This document shows positions 50,444-62,383 of a stretch of 64,000 nucleotides of DNA, in pieces; positions within the stretch are counted from its first letter, which is position 1; every line of letters begins with the position of its first letter. The stretch lies in the NCBI GenBank assembly GCA_958299035.1, contig CATQJL010000223.1, positions 83,967,753 to 84,031,752 of the forward strand, in the 5' to 3' direction. The position numbers and the translations under genes were made by a program. The notes under the pieces are model-generated. The model had not been told where the DNA came from. It did not search any database and saw nothing but the letters and a program-made list of their open reading frames with translations. The stretch is from Cylicocyclus nassatus. Lineage: Eukaryota > Nematoda > Chromadorea > Rhabditida > Strongylidae.

Positions 50444-52350
50444 TACCAAGGTAATAAATACCGGCGCTTGCAATGTGGTTACGGTAGGCTTATCGTATAG
50501 TACATTTACAGCCATGACATGCATCTAAACGACTATACTTTTCTGTGACTTGCTGATGGGAAAAATACCTTCAAAATGTAATTCTGCACTCTCATGACAA
50601 ACAGCTTGTCGGAAGAGGGATATCCGATAGCCACAGCACCCCTCTCCATGTTGTAACCTAGTCTTTGCGCTTTTTCAATTCAGTGTTTAACTATCGGCAA
50701 ACAAAATTCACTGAAAGCCTTTACATCAACCGGAAGATCCAGATTCTCAATCCTAACCCCAGTGATGTTGTTTTCTCGACTCAAAGCGACTGGTGGATCT
50801 GCAGCAAATGTTCCTTGTTTTGTTGACAACAGACATACATTCAGAGCAGCTTTTCAAAGAGATGTGTGCGCCCCTTCCAACTGCTGTTGTTGTTTCGCTG
50901 AGATCCTTGTTAACTGGGTATTCTTAGAGTAAAGAATTGAAGAATGAGAATAGGGAACAAGTAGTAAAATCTTGACAATTGTTAGACAGAAAAGAAGTTA
51001 AATTTTGAGATGATTTGAGAGGAATTTTTTCGGATGAGCAAGTACTTTAGCAGTACGCTAGATATACTGTAGTAGATTATAGAAAATCAATAATACGTTG
51101 TTTTGAGCAACTATTTTGAGAGTATATGGTAGCTATACTGTAACAGATTACTATCCCACCATACAAACTTTCTCTATAAGCTATGTTACAGACCAATTGT
51201 AACGGTGTTATGTAATTGGCAAGATTATTGCAAAATCAGACAATCAAGAAAACGGAGCAGGCATATGTTTTCAACTACGAGAGAAGGGGCACATCAAAAA
51301 TGATTTAGTTTATATAGAAACGTAGCAGAATTTTGAGGCAGTAACAAACAAGCATGAATTCTCTTCGCCGCGGTGCGGTCCCAGCTGTCTGCGTCTCTTC
51401 TGCTGCATTGTCTCTACATGACCCAAAGGCATTGAAACCACAGTGTTGCAGATCAAAGCGGAAGCACTCCAGCAAAATCTTTTAGCACATATTATGAAAA
51501 GGAATTTGAAATTTTTTTTTGAAAAAAATCCTTAGTGCGCATAATCAAGCATCATTTTGTATTTTGCTCACTATTCTATAAAATAGGGGGGGGGGGCAAA
51601 ATTTTTTAAAAGAGGTTTACGAAAATTCTTCAGTAAATTGGGATTTAATATGAAACGAGAAAAAGTCGAAAATCGCTGTTTTTTTAATCCGAAAATTTAA
51701 AGTGGAAAAAAGTTGAAAATCGTTGTTTTTCAAACAGATATCTGAATTTTCACACATCTAACAAGTTTTTCAAACAATTTTTAGTGCCGATGACTTCTAC
51801 AGCAGAGACCGCGCGCAGTATAGGAGGAACGGAAGGAACGGACTGACTACATTGTATAGCAACTCTTATCTACCACTTCAGATTTGTTTGAGTACAGTTC
51901 CGTCGAGAAGTGAAGTTACAAGCACTTAGAACTTTGAAGAAGAGCTCTGCAAAACAGCTAGAGACGTAAGTTCTTGTCAAATGGATGGGATGAGAGATCA
52001 TCGGAGAATTAGGATATCAGAACAAGTCCATCTTCTGCATTTTGAAGAGTTAAAGAAACCGTAAAATTTTTGTCACTTTTCCTTTCGAATTCCGATGCGG
52101 AGTCGCGAAAAAAATGTATGTGTTTGCTTTACATAAAAAAAAATGCCGATCCCTCCGTGCAAAATCGAAGTATCGGGATTGGAAAAAATATATCAAGTAC
52201 CTTCTAATATGAAGGCAACCTTAAACTGGATTTTTTGAGAAAATAAAAGCATAAAAAACTTTGACGAGTTGGCCAATTTTCGCCCAATGACTCAGCCCTC
52301 CCCAAAAACAAAACTTATCCCAGACTGTTATCACATGAGTCATACATATA
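50444..52350. other. No recognised feature
   Basis: AT-rich with an 11-G run at 51586-51596. No frame above 60 codons and no RNA gene that I can support. Confidence 0.45.
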
Positions 52351-52527
52351 ACCATTGATTAAACTGGCTTGACGACTGGAAGGCGGAGCTTTGTGACCTA
52401 ATTAAGGCCGCTCGCGCCCGCGACGCAGTCCGCGTCTCTCCCGTGCGCGCGCTCTCTGATCACTACCTAACTTTATTAAGGTCACGAAGCCCCGCCTTCC
52501 AGCCGCCAAGTCAATTGAATCAAAGGG
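52351..52527. mobile_element. TA-flanked MITE, 177 bp, copy 3 of 3 (inverted)
   Basis: Starts ACCATTGATTAAACTGGC and ends GAATCAAAGGG, flanked by TA. The GC-rich core (GACGCAGTCCGCGTCTC) is in the opposite orientation to copies 1 and 2. Confidence 0.8.
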
Positions 52528-55500
52528 TACATACTCTCCCAATTTTTATCACATACTCCCAACTTTCATTTCTCCTCCTCCCCCCCCCCCCTCTCAGCAT
52601 CACCCCTCCCCCTCTTTTATAGCACCTCTTCGTCTTCTGGAGACGTCGCCAGTGCTCAGCACTAGACTACCGATCAATTCTTTGTGAAACCACCAATTCC
52701 CCGCTCCAATATACTCGTCGCGCAAGCGCGGGAATTCAAAAATACCCCCGTGATAAAACAAGCCTTGCTTACAGCGGAGAGGGAATGATATGATATGATA
52801 CCAGAATTGCAGTGTAAATGCACGTTGAAAAGGTCACCTCATGCCGCGCCCTGATTTGAAGAATGCGAAAATATTTCATGCTTAATCTTTTGACTTATAG
52901 ACACATGAAGGAACAGTAAAACATTATGATTTATAGACGATTTCAGAAATTCATGTTTTTAACCACAAGCATTTCTTTCCGCAGTGAAAAAATAAACGAA
53001 CTAATAGAAAGTAGTTCCAGATTTTTTTGACCTATGAAAATTTTGGAGTCAACATACTTTGGAGATGCGGAATTATATGCCGACTGAAAGAACCGATTGA
53101 GGCAAATAATTGTTGAATGGAAGCATTGATTAAGAAGCATTATTTGCTTAACAAGAACCATGTGGGCAAGTGAATAATAGTACAGTCGAAAAAACGTAAT
53201 TTGATAGCTATAGAATCGAACAGAATGGTAGAGTAACAAAAATCAAAGGGCATTCAGCCGCTCTTTACTTTTTTCAAGATCAATGTCCGATTTTATTCAA
53301 AAAAGGGAGGTTAAGTACATACAAAGTGCGAAAGTATGTGTAAATATCGATATGGTTCCACTCTGATCTATTTTTAGTAAATAAAAAATAGTGAAGAGTG
53401 GTCAGATAAGTCTGAGAATAAGGGCATGTTTAAGCTGAAAAAATCTTAGACAAAAGATTTTGGATTAATTTTCCAACCTGTTTCACTTTATTTTCGAGTA
53501 TGATATACCATTTTATTTGAAGCTTTTATTTACGGAAAAGTAAAAAAGTTTGAAAAAACAAGTAGTTTTGAAAATCACAAAAAACATTTATCCTATCAGA
53601 AAAACTAGGCTTTGGAAGAATCTAAAGTTAGATTCTAATAGATTCATTTAGAGTGTTCGTTTTCTCCTAACCTAGGCGAAGCAAAAATTCTTTAGAAAAT
53701 TATCAAAAATTCAAGCAAGATGATTTTCTAAAAGGAATGAAACAACATCAAGGCAATGTTTCGTCATATGTAGACTTACTGCAGCTGAATGATGATTCAG
53801 AAATTTCCAGAAACTTGACGTCAGAGATCTGACGTAGATAGCATGAATGCATCATTACCTTCTGCTTCGAGAAACTCCAAACGCTTTTCATTCTGAGTCA
53901 GAATAATGCAAAATTCTTCAGATTGTCAAATTTCACGAAAATTATGTAAAATTCTTGCAAAAAAGGGTAAATATTTACGGTGCTGAATCTATATCAAAAT
54001 TTGATAGTCATATGAGTGTATTCATTAGAGTACCACTTTTGGAAAATTCTCGACCTTTTTACGCTGCTCTCCTTCTCAGACTGCTAAATAGCTTCATTAC
54101 TAAAGCGGTTTGAAAAACGATCAGAACTACGCAGCTTTCAATTACGGTTATAAATCAAAAATTGCTTGTAAAATAAATGAATAGCAATTTCAATTTTTGT
54201 GAACATTCTTAGCTATGACAAATGCCTACTTTTAATGTATTGTTTTTCCTTAGAGCTGAAGAAGCTCACTTTAACGAGGGAAATTTCTTATCTGCATAAA
54301 TTGACTTGAAAAGAAGTATGGAAAGCATAAGCTGAGTGAATGTGAGAACACAAGATAAAGGGGAACATCCACAAACTCTAGCGTGGTCAAAAAAATTGAG
54401 ATTATTCTTAGCTAAATTTGATAATTATCACCCAAGTTTGAGGTCCATAAATTTACAATATCATTCATTAGCAGTGTTAAAGAAGTTGAGGCTGGTCTTT
54501 CTCGTTGCTCCCTTTCACACAGATCCTCTATATTAACTTGTGTTTCTATCCTTTTTCCTTCCAGAAGGAAAGAATGAAACGGAAGTAAAGTGTACGCCAA
54601 AATTTTTCTTTTTTTTTCCCCTGGTATCAGAAATCCCATGATTTTATGCTAAAAAGTCATCCGCAAAACTTGTCATTTATTGCTACACATTCACATTATT
54701 TTGACTACTACGATCAATATATCAATGAAGATACATATTTTCTCAAGACCAAAAGTCTATCCTAAACAAAGGCCGCTGCCCTAAAAGAGAAGAGTGCACG
54801 GGCGTATGGGCTCTAATAATGAAAGATGTTCGAAAGCCGCGTACGCTTCCGCATCGTCTAATCAACCGATCTCCTTCGTCAAAGATCAGCCTTTGATTAA
54901 CGCTAGGTTTTCCGTCTCTACGGGACTTTCATTGCGTGCCAACGCCTGCCAAGGGAGTTCTGGAACTATACTTGTGGATGTCATCGATCAATAGGCACTG
55001 CATGCACTGGGTGCCAACACGGCGCGGGAACGGCACTAGCATGGTACCGGCACTCGAGCAAATTTAAAACGCAGCCTTATTGAGGGATTTCAAAAAAGAT
55101 CCGGAACCTAGAACAGACTTTGTTCAAGAAAAGAAACGAAGTCGTCATATTTTGAGAGCATTAACGTTCTTGGTGATTTATTTCTATACCAGTGCGTCAC
55201 CTCCGCTTCGCGGAGATTCGCACTGGCTCCCTGTCCTTATGCCTTTCTCATGTTCGCATGAGAATGGCTTTGAAACTCACCACGCGATGCTGAGCATCAC
55301 AAATGAATCGTAAACAACCGTTCATTCATGAAGCATTTCCATGTAAGATCGGTAATTTTAAGAAAAAAAACTTTGTTGCGAGGAAACAAATGTGAATTTG
55401 AACGGATTACTGAATTTACTTTACTTTGATAATCGTCTCAAGGATAATAGTCACCTTGGGCTACATTCCAGTGCAAAAATCGTTTCAGTCTTTTCAGATA

Positions 55501-55630
55501 AAACCTTGCCAAATCGACTATCTACGCATTCATCACTTTTTGGCGCTGTTTTCGCAAAAAAGCAAACTTTTTGAGCACTTTTTGGGCTTGAATTCATGGC
55601 GCGCAGAGTTACTTGTCAGGCAAATTATAA
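52528..55630. other. No recognised feature
   Basis: Mostly AT-rich sequence with a C run at 52580-52591. Frames of 60-98 codons without domains. Left flank of the gypsy insertion. Confidence 0.4.
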
Positions 55631-55634
55631 CTTT

Positions 55635-55933
55635 TATCAGGTTAAAGGGGTGCACAGACCTTTGCCTGATGGTGTAGCGGTGTTATTGTACTGTGTCCAA
55701 GACATAAGTAATTATAAATTAGTTTATTATATAAGTTACATAAAAGGAGAGGAAAAGGGGGGAAGGGTAGACTGGTATGAGGATGACCAGCCAGGAGAGG
55801 GAGTGTGTGTAAGAGTTATTCATGCTGTCTTTTATACTCGTACAACAGCAACTGTGTCGTAGGCGGGGTGGCGTGTCCAGTAAACAGTGGAAGCATGACG
55901 AGGCATAAGATATGGTGAAATGATATCCCGACA
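55635..55933 (-). repeat. 3' LTR of the gypsy element, 299 bp
   Basis: Identical by eye to 62081-62379. Contains a minus-strand AATAAA at 55723-55728. Palindrome-free. Flanked outside by CTTT. Confidence 0.92.
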
Positions 55934-56686
55934 TCTCCATTCCTACGGTAAGCTCGTCCTCGAGCTTGTTGAAGATTGATTGAAAAAAGTGTTGCTCTTG
56001 TTGGCATACCAAGGTAAGATTAGGTGAACTGTTGAAGCAGTCACGACCTTCTCTTTACCCCGGATGGTTGAGGAAGCTCGTCCTCGAGCGATGAGAGAGT
56101 GTAGAATGGCGTTGACGTCGTCGGTGATATTATCGAAGTGACGGCCATGGTGTCATGCATTGCAGTGGCAGTAGTTGGGGAAGTTGAGATTTAGGTGACA
56201 GGCATTATTGTTGTACAAAATATAAGTCAACAGTCATGTTTAGTAAGTAAATCGTAAACATTACATAAATACGAAAAATGTTGAAGTGTTGCACAGGGGG
56301 ACGAATATATTGGTACAATATTCGGTGTAGTGAAAGAAAAACGTCAAGTTTATGATAATGGATTGTAATTTACAAACGAAGTACTCTCTATTTATTTATT
56401 TATTTATTTTCTTAAAGGGGGAACTTGTTCTGAAATGGCACAATTTCGCCAAATCAGTGCAAGGGCGAAATTTGTAGTAGAATAGTACGGAAAAAAAAAA
56501 TTTTTTTTTTTAATTTTTTTACTAGGGCTGCTTAATAGAAAAAAAAATTTTATTTCTGTGAATCGCCAATTCAAAGAAATTATGTATGTTTTTAGCGCGG
56601 TTGCGGCATGAGAGAAAAAAAAATGGAGAAGAAAAAAAAAATTCAAACTTACTTGCTCTGTTAGTCAGAGAGATAGGTTTCACAGT
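55934..56686 (-). promoter_or_regulatory. 3' untranslated signals: polypurine tract and hairpins
   Basis: On the minus strand GGAATGGAGA (55934-55943) touches the 3' LTR as polypurine tract. Just upstream is the hairpin AAGCTCG-AGGA-CGAGCTT (55950-55967), and further upstream CGCTCGAGGACGAGC (56076-56090). The LARD-like element at 12654 has the same arrangement. The rest is AT-rich with no ORF. Confidence 0.7.
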
Positions 56687-59600
56687 TTACAGTTCTTCAG
56701 AATCTGTGCTATCGCTGTCCAGATTCTGGCTGTGGAGCTGTAAACTTTCAGGGCGACTAACAGGATGTTCGTCATTTGATAATGTTTCCGAGGGTATTGG
56801 TGAGTTTTGAATTGATTGATGGGAAACGTTATCAAATGAAAAACGGGAACAATAGATTTTCAATCTATTGATATGAACAGTTTGACTGTTTTGTTTACCA
56901 GTCAAGCTTTTGATAGTAACATTAGGACGATTTACGCTTTCTACGAGGTAAGGTCCTTTCCACTGAACTGAGAATTTTGGCCTGACAGTATCGTCGTGTA
57001 ATAGCACAAGATCTCCAGTGGAAATTTCCTTCGTAAAAACTTTATGCTGAAAATCGTATCCTGCTTTGTACCTTGCGGCTTTTTCTGCAAGTTGCTTTCC
57101 TACTTCCGTTATAGTTGTTTGGAGCGCAGTTGTGAGTTGATCAGCAAAGCTATCCGAAGCATACGAAATTCTGGATGGAAGTTGGTGCACAATGTCGCAC
57201 CAAGTTATGGGATGTCGTCCATAAGCGATGAAATATGGGCTGTGACCTGTGGTGTCATTAACGCTGGTATTATATGCGAAAACAATAGGCTGAAGAAAAT
57301 CAGACCACATATCGCGTGCTTCCGAACAGTAAGCCGTAAGGGAATCGGTGATAACTTTGACTAAACGCTCAACTTGCCCATTTGCTTTATGATTATAGCT
57401 GGTTGTAAAAGAGTTTGCAATTCCCAAAACGTGGTTGATTTGAGCGAACATTTCACTCGTATAATTAGATCCACGATCGGAAACGATCTCGTTAGGTATG
57501 CCATGTTTGGAAATAACATCATTAACGAGAGCTTTTACAACTGTATCAGTCAACTGATTTGGAAGTGGAGTGCATATGATTAGTTTGCTAAATGCGCATA
57601 CAGTTATGGAAATAAATCTACTTCCGTCAATACATTGGGGAAGTGGACCCACAATGTCGGTGTGTAGACGCTCAAATGGTCGCTGAGGTATTGGAAATTC
57701 TCCTAATTCCTCACGAATAATATGACCAGATGGGGTCTTAATTTTCTGGCAAACAGGACATGAGTTTACAAACTTGGCTACGTTTATAAGCATTTGGGGC
57801 CAGAAGTATTTAGCTTCAATAGCCTTGCGTGTTTTTCTAATACCTAAATGAGAGCCTAAAAGGGGGTTGTTGTGAAAAATTTGGATGATTTTGAGTTGCA
57901 TTTCACTATCAGGAATTACTAATAAAGGTCCTTTCTTCGATTTGAAGTAGAGACAATTATTATAAAGTGCGTAATTGTCTAGGGTGTCAGAAAATTCTTG
58001 TAAAAGAGTTTCGTCGAACTCTTGTTCTCCGCGCAAAAACTTTATCACAACATTCCATTTTGACTGAGTTTGCGAACGTCGAATTGCATCTAAAGTTGGC
58101 AGAGAGTTGACCTGTATCGCATTTGTGCAAACGGTGGGGTATCTGCTGAGAAAATCACACAATTGGTTGTGTTTCCCTGCACGATACTCAATTTTAAGGT
58201 CGTAAGCCTGAATGCTAATTTGGTATTTAGCTAGCCTACCGACCAGATCAGATCGGTGCATCAATGATTTGAGAGGAGCATGATCTGTTACCAAAGTTAT
58301 AGAAGCGTTTGCAACGTACGGATAAAAATGTTTTAACGCGAATACGATTGCTAAAGCTTCCAGCTCTATAATGGCGTAGTTTTTCTCATGTTTTGTGAGG
58401 GGACGACTACAGTAAGCGATTGGGTGCTCTAGGCTATTTTCCAAATCCTTCTGCAGTAAGCATGCCCCTACGCCAATTGTAGAAGCATCGGTATGAATGA
58501 TGTATGGTTGTCCTAACGTCGGTGGGACGAGGATTGGTGCCTTTACCAGAGCACGTTTGAGGGTTTCGAACGCTTGCTGATGTTCCTCAGTCCATTTGAA
58601 TGAAACATCTTTTTGCAAGAGTTCGTTGAGGGGAGTAGCAATAAATGAAAATCGTGGGATGAATCGTCGAAAATATGAAGCCGCTCCAAGAAATGATTTT
58701 ACGGCCTTAGCGTCGCTTGGCTGCGGTATGTTTATGATACTAGCGACTTTGTCTGGGTTTAATCTAGTGCCTTTTTTACTTATTAAAACTCCAAGGTACT
58801 GAACTTCTGCTTTGAAGAATGAACATTTTTCGGGGGTGAGTTTCATTCCAAAATTACGAATCCGTATGAAAACTTCTTCTAAATCTTGAAGGTGTTCTTT
58901 GACGGTTTGGCTTGCGATGATTATGTCATCTATGTAGGCAAAACAGCAAGCACGTAATTCGCGTATTAAGGAATTGGCTACTCGTTGAAATGTACCAGGC
59001 GCACCTTTTAGGCCTTGTGCCATTACAGTAAATTGGAATAGTCCAAGAAATGATGTAAATGCAGTACGTTCTTTATGTTTAGGTTCTAAAGGAATTTGGA
59101 AAAATCCGCTTTTAAAATCAAGAACGCTGTAAAGTTCTTTGCCTCCAACAAGATCTATGATATCTTGTATGTGTGGGATGCAATATGTTTCATTTTCAGT
59201 AATGGCATTAATTTGTCTATAGTCAACTGTGAAGCGCCACTGGTCTTTGTTGGATCCTTTCTTAACTAAAACAATGGGCGAAGCAAATTTGCTGGTACTG
59301 GGTTCAATGATACGTGTACGCAACATTTCTTCAATTTGGCGTTTAATTTCTTGTCTCTTTTCAAGAGGGACTCTGTAAGGTCTTTGCTGAGGTGCTTTGG
59401 CGTGAGGAACGAAATTGATATTATGTGATATAGGACCATTATACCGACCTAAATTACCGTCGGCGCCTACAAAACAAGTTTGATATTTCGCTAATAGGGC
59501 GTAAAATTGTAAGATTTGTTGCTGTGAAAGTGATGAACTATCAAACTTGATACGGTCTTGTATGGGAATTACATTATTGGCTGGAAAGTGTGGCATCTGT

Positions 59601-59971
59601 TTGCTTATATCTGCTTCCGGTGGTATATACTGTTCTAATTCTTGTAAAGATGGCAGAATGTCATTAGGTTCCTCTTCAGGAATTACTGAAAATAGAGGAT
59701 TAGAAAGTTTGCTTAAAATCACCCCTATTGTTCCTGTTTTGGTTTCAGAAGGGTTTTTAAGTCTTAAATCGAAGTTGAGATGTTTTTGTCGAGGGGGAGA
59801 ATATGAGACTGGAGATGTGGCTATTAAAGAATGAGAGCGAGTTCTATGAATTACTGGTGGTTCAGAGACAGCACGATCGTATAGTAAAAATTCTAGATGT
59901 TTTTTGTCGTTTTTAGGTTGTTTATGAGAGATTCGAGAATGAGAACGAGTTCTTCTGTCTGAACTGTTCAT
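56687..59971 (-). CDS. Gypsy-type pol polyprotein: RT, RNase H, integrase
   Basis: 1094 residues. Residues 1-130 are basic, serine-rich and low-complexity. Reverse transcriptase spans about 195-375, with Asp285 in VLDFKSG and the YIDD box at 346-349. RNase H spans about 485-610, with TDAS (Asp495), the Glu536/538 region and Asp563. Integrase spans about 695-960, with the zinc knuckle His700, His708, Cys738, Cys741 and catalytic Asp772, Asp832 and Glu868. A WKGPYLVE segment near the C-terminus is the GPY/F module of Ty3/gypsy integrases. All catalytic residues are present with no stop or frameshift, so the enzymes look active. Gag and protease, normally upstream in the same polyprotein, are absent. 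The first ATG is at 59971; no upstream frame extends it. Confidence 0.95.
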   Translation of the reverse strand: MNSSDRRTRSHSRISHKQPKNDKKHLEFLLYDRAVSEPPVIHRTRSHSLIATSPVSYSPPRQKHLNFDLRLKNPSETKTGTIGVILSKLSNPLFSVIPEEEPNDILPSLQELEQYIPPEADISKQMPHFPANNVIPIQDRIKFDSSSLSQQQILQFYALLAKYQTCFVGADGNLGRYNGPISHNINFVPHAKAPQQRPYRVPLEKRQEIKRQIEEMLRTRIIEPSTSKFASPIVLVKKGSNKDQWRFTVDYRQINAITENETYCIPHIQDIIDLVGGKELYSVLDFKSGFFQIPLEPKHKERTAFTSFLGLFQFTVMAQGLKGAPGTFQRVANSLIRELRACCFAYIDDIIIASQTVKEHLQDLEEVFIRIRNFGMKLTPEKCSFFKAEVQYLGVLISKKGTRLNPDKVASIINIPQPSDAKAVKSFLGAASYFRRFIPRFSFIATPLNELLQKDVSFKWTEEHQQAFETLKRALVKAPILVPPTLGQPYIIHTDASTIGVGACLLQKDLENSLEHPIAYCSRPLTKHEKNYAIIELEALAIVFALKHFYPYVANASITLVTDHAPLKSLMHRSDLVGRLAKYQISIQAYDLKIEYRAGKHNQLCDFLSRYPTVCTNAIQVNSLPTLDAIRRSQTQSKWNVVIKFLRGEQEFDETLLQEFSDTLDNYALYNNCLYFKSKKGPLLVIPDSEMQLKIIQIFHNNPLLGSHLGIRKTRKAIEAKYFWPQMLINVAKFVNSCPVCQKIKTPSGHIIREELGEFPIPQRPFERLHTDIVGPLPQCIDGSRFISITVCAFSKLIICTPLPNQLTDTVVKALVNDVISKHGIPNEIVSDRGSNYTSEMFAQINHVLGIANSFTTSYNHKANGQVERLVKVITDSLTAYCSEARDMWSDFLQPIVFAYNTSVNDTTGHSPYFIAYGRHPITWCDIVHQLPSRISYASDSFADQLTTALQTTITEVGKQLAEKAARYKAGYDFQHKVFTKEISTGDLVLLHDDTVRPKFSVQWKGPYLVESVNRPNVTIKSLTGKQNSQTVHINRLKIYCSRFSFDNVSHQSIQNSPIPSETLSNDEHPVSRPESLQLHSQNLDSDSTDSEEL

Positions 59972-62065
59972 ACAAAGAAGTCAATTTAGTTAGTTAGCTC
60001 TTAGACGAGCTGTTATTGTTAGAAATGAAAAAAAAAAGATTTATTTATTTATTTTTTTTTGTTGATTAAAATAGGTATGTATGTTAAGACTAAGATGAGA
60101 TTACTAATAGTATGAATGAATATCACTAAGATCGTACTCTTATATGAGGTTGGAAGTTGATATCGGATTAGATTAGTTGTTAAACGATTTGGTTGAGAGA
60201 GTGAACGTCGGCGAAGAGATTGCAGAGAAAAAAAAATAGAGAGCCACCAAGTAGTGGATGTGGGTACTGGATTGTCGAAGGTAAGGTTTATATAGGTATC
60301 CAAAAGTTGTAATATGTGTGGGAATTGGTGTAATGTTACAAATATTCCGAGAAACTGGTAAATATTTTGACGGAAAAAATTAGTCTTTGCTCTTATTAAT
60401 GGTTTTGTTTACGAGTTTGGTTCCTGTATTACACAGTATTAGGATGGAGAATCTATTTTTGGATTCTTGGATGTGATATTGTAATAGGTGAGGTTTAGAT
60501 TAATTGCAGAAGAAATCTTCCTAATGGTTTTGTTTACGAGTTTGGTTCCTGTATTACACAGTATTAGGATGGAGAATCTATTTTTGGATGTGATATTGTA
60601 ATAAGTGAGGTTTAGATTAATTGCAGAAGAAACGCATTCTTTTTTTTTTCTGCGTTATATTTTCCTCGCTTTTGCGGGTTCGCTTTCGCGAGGTCGCTTT
60701 CGCGGGGTCGCAGGTGCGCTTTCAATAAATCAAGGTTGCAAATTGGAGCTACAAATAGCGGGGGAACGGCACGAGCAGCCAGTCTATTGGCTTGTGCTCT
60801 GCTTAAAAGTCTCCGTTATGAGATTCTTATCTTAGAATTCGCTTTTATCTCATTGTTTTTAGTTATACTCTCTCTTGTATTTATCCGACTTATTGCTGGG
60901 GACCCATAAGTTCGTTAGTGAGTAGAAAATATTATTTGGGCTTTTTTTATAAAATGATGCCAAAGTGGTGTCCAATTGCTCTTTAGTCTCTTTGTTTTGA
61001 GATAGGTGAGAATAAGAAGGGGTAGGTGTTACGATCATCAATCTCAACTGTATAGTCATTAGTCTTGAGGGTTCCTCCTTGAGTGTTTTCGCCTACGGCC
61101 AATTGCTCCATTAGTGAGTGATTACGGCAGGTGATGCGCTAGGATATTTTTATCTTTGCGGCCATTTGTTCGCGACTTATTAATTGCTAGGTGGGGTTCC
61201 TCCGCGTAAATATTATATTTCTGGGCTCGGCCATTTGTTCGCGCTTGATTAATGGCGGATAATGGCGTTCCGAGCAAAATATTTCGTGCGGCCACCTGTG
61301 AGTTTTCGTCATCCACGAGAGAATTTATTGCTAGCTGAGGTTTGTTGAGGTTGCGCTGTCTGAGAGATGCAATGATCTATTCACCAAACAATGCGCCGTG
61401 AATCGGGCGAGCTGATAAATGTCAGCGCCTTCACGTGCTATATTGTATAGCCAATCTCAGATTTTGTATGCATACATTACCGGTTTTCGCGAGCGAGTCC
61501 TTTTGAATTTCATAATAATTGTATAAATTTAAGGGATAAATCCCGATATGCTAGCTATAATTACAATTAATATACCCTCATTCTTTAATGCGCAAAATAA
61601 TAATTTATATTCAATACTTTTCATCTCTAAATTAATTACGTAAGTCACGGATCACGGTGAATTTGTAAACAAATCTACTGTGAATTGCGCGTAAAAAAAA
61701 AATTGCGTTCAATCATAAATCGGCACGAAACTTATTTTTCGAAAATATCCGCGTTTTATATGCATGAAATATATAATTTATTGACCTAAGGTATCCGCCC
61801 GCAGGACTTTATGAAGGCAATTCTCAGATTGCTCTAGGTTAATGTTAGAACACACCATTGTCGGTTAGTGGTAATAATATTTAAAAAAAATACTCACATG
61901 TCGTTCGAGCTTCCTTGCCATGGTTGAGGAAGGGGGATTGTAAGACGATTGGAAGAAGGGTGGTATGTCGATTGGGAGGAGGGTGGGGGGTGGTGATTTT
62001 TTTTTTAAATTTTCAGAGAGAGAGAGAAAGAAAAAAAAAATTTTGTCTATCTGCGGGATGATATC
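59972..62065 (-). other. Gypsy leader without gag
   Basis: Where gag and protease are expected there are only frames of 64-84 codons. A 135-bp direct duplication lies at 60397-60531 and 60532 to about 60632, the second with an 8-nt deletion. The phrase GCGAACAAATGGCCG occurs twice (near 61165 and 61235, minus strand) and a weaker AATTGGCCG once. A single CCGTGATCCGTGA motif is at 61641-61660. The minus-strand 64-codon frame 61122-61316 is made of the ATGGCCG repeats. Confidence 0.6.
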
Positions 62066-62080
62066 TCCCTGGGACCTCCA
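62066..62080 (-). promoter_or_regulatory. Primer binding site of the gypsy element
   Basis: Minus strand TGGAGGTCCCAGGGA, directly inside the 5' LTR, identical to the site of the LARD-like element at 12871-12885. tRNA not assigned. Confidence 0.8.
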
Positions 62081-62379
62081 TATCAGGTTAAAGGGGTGCA
62101 CAGACCTTTGCCTGATGGTGTAGCGGTGTTATTGTACTGTGTCCAAGACATAAGTAATTATAAATTAGTTTATTATATAAGTTACATAAAAGGAGAGGAA
62201 AAGGGGGGAAGGGTAGACTGGTATGAGGATGACCAGCCAGGAGAGGGAGTGTGTGTAAGAGTTATTCATGCTGTCTTTTATACTCGTACAACAGCAACTG
62301 TGTCGTAGGCGGGGTGGCGTGTCCAGTAAACAGTGGAAGCATGACGAGGCATAAGATATGGTGAAATGATATCCCGACA
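62081..62379 (-). repeat. 5' LTR of the gypsy element, 299 bp
   Basis: Identical by eye to 55635-55933. It should carry the promoter for the minus-strand transcript. The outside flank is CTTT. Confidence 0.92.
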
Positions 62380-62383
62380 CTTT

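Larger units (their letters stand above)
55635..62379 (-). mobile_element. Ty3/gypsy LTR retrotransposon, 6745 bp
   Basis: Complete by structure: 5' LTR at 62081-62379, primer binding site at 62066-62080, one long pol ORF at 56687-59971, polypurine tract at 55934-55943 and 3' LTR at 55635-55933, all on the minus strand. The LTRs read as identical over 299 bp. CTTT is present at 55631-55634 and 62380-62383 as a 4-bp target duplication. LTRs start TGTCGGGA (minus strand) and end CCTGATA. The 2.1-kb leader between the LTR and pol has no gag-sized frame, and no aspartic protease is visible. No envelope ORF. It is young by LTR identity. Confidence 0.92.

Noticed and set aside
55603..55862. 88-codon plus-strand frame over the LTR, repeated at 62096-62308
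   Set aside because: It is the LTR read on the opposite strand; its duplication simply reflects the two LTRs.
56586..59834. Plus-strand frames opposite the gypsy pol ORF
   Set aside because: Shadows of the 1094-residue minus-strand ORF.
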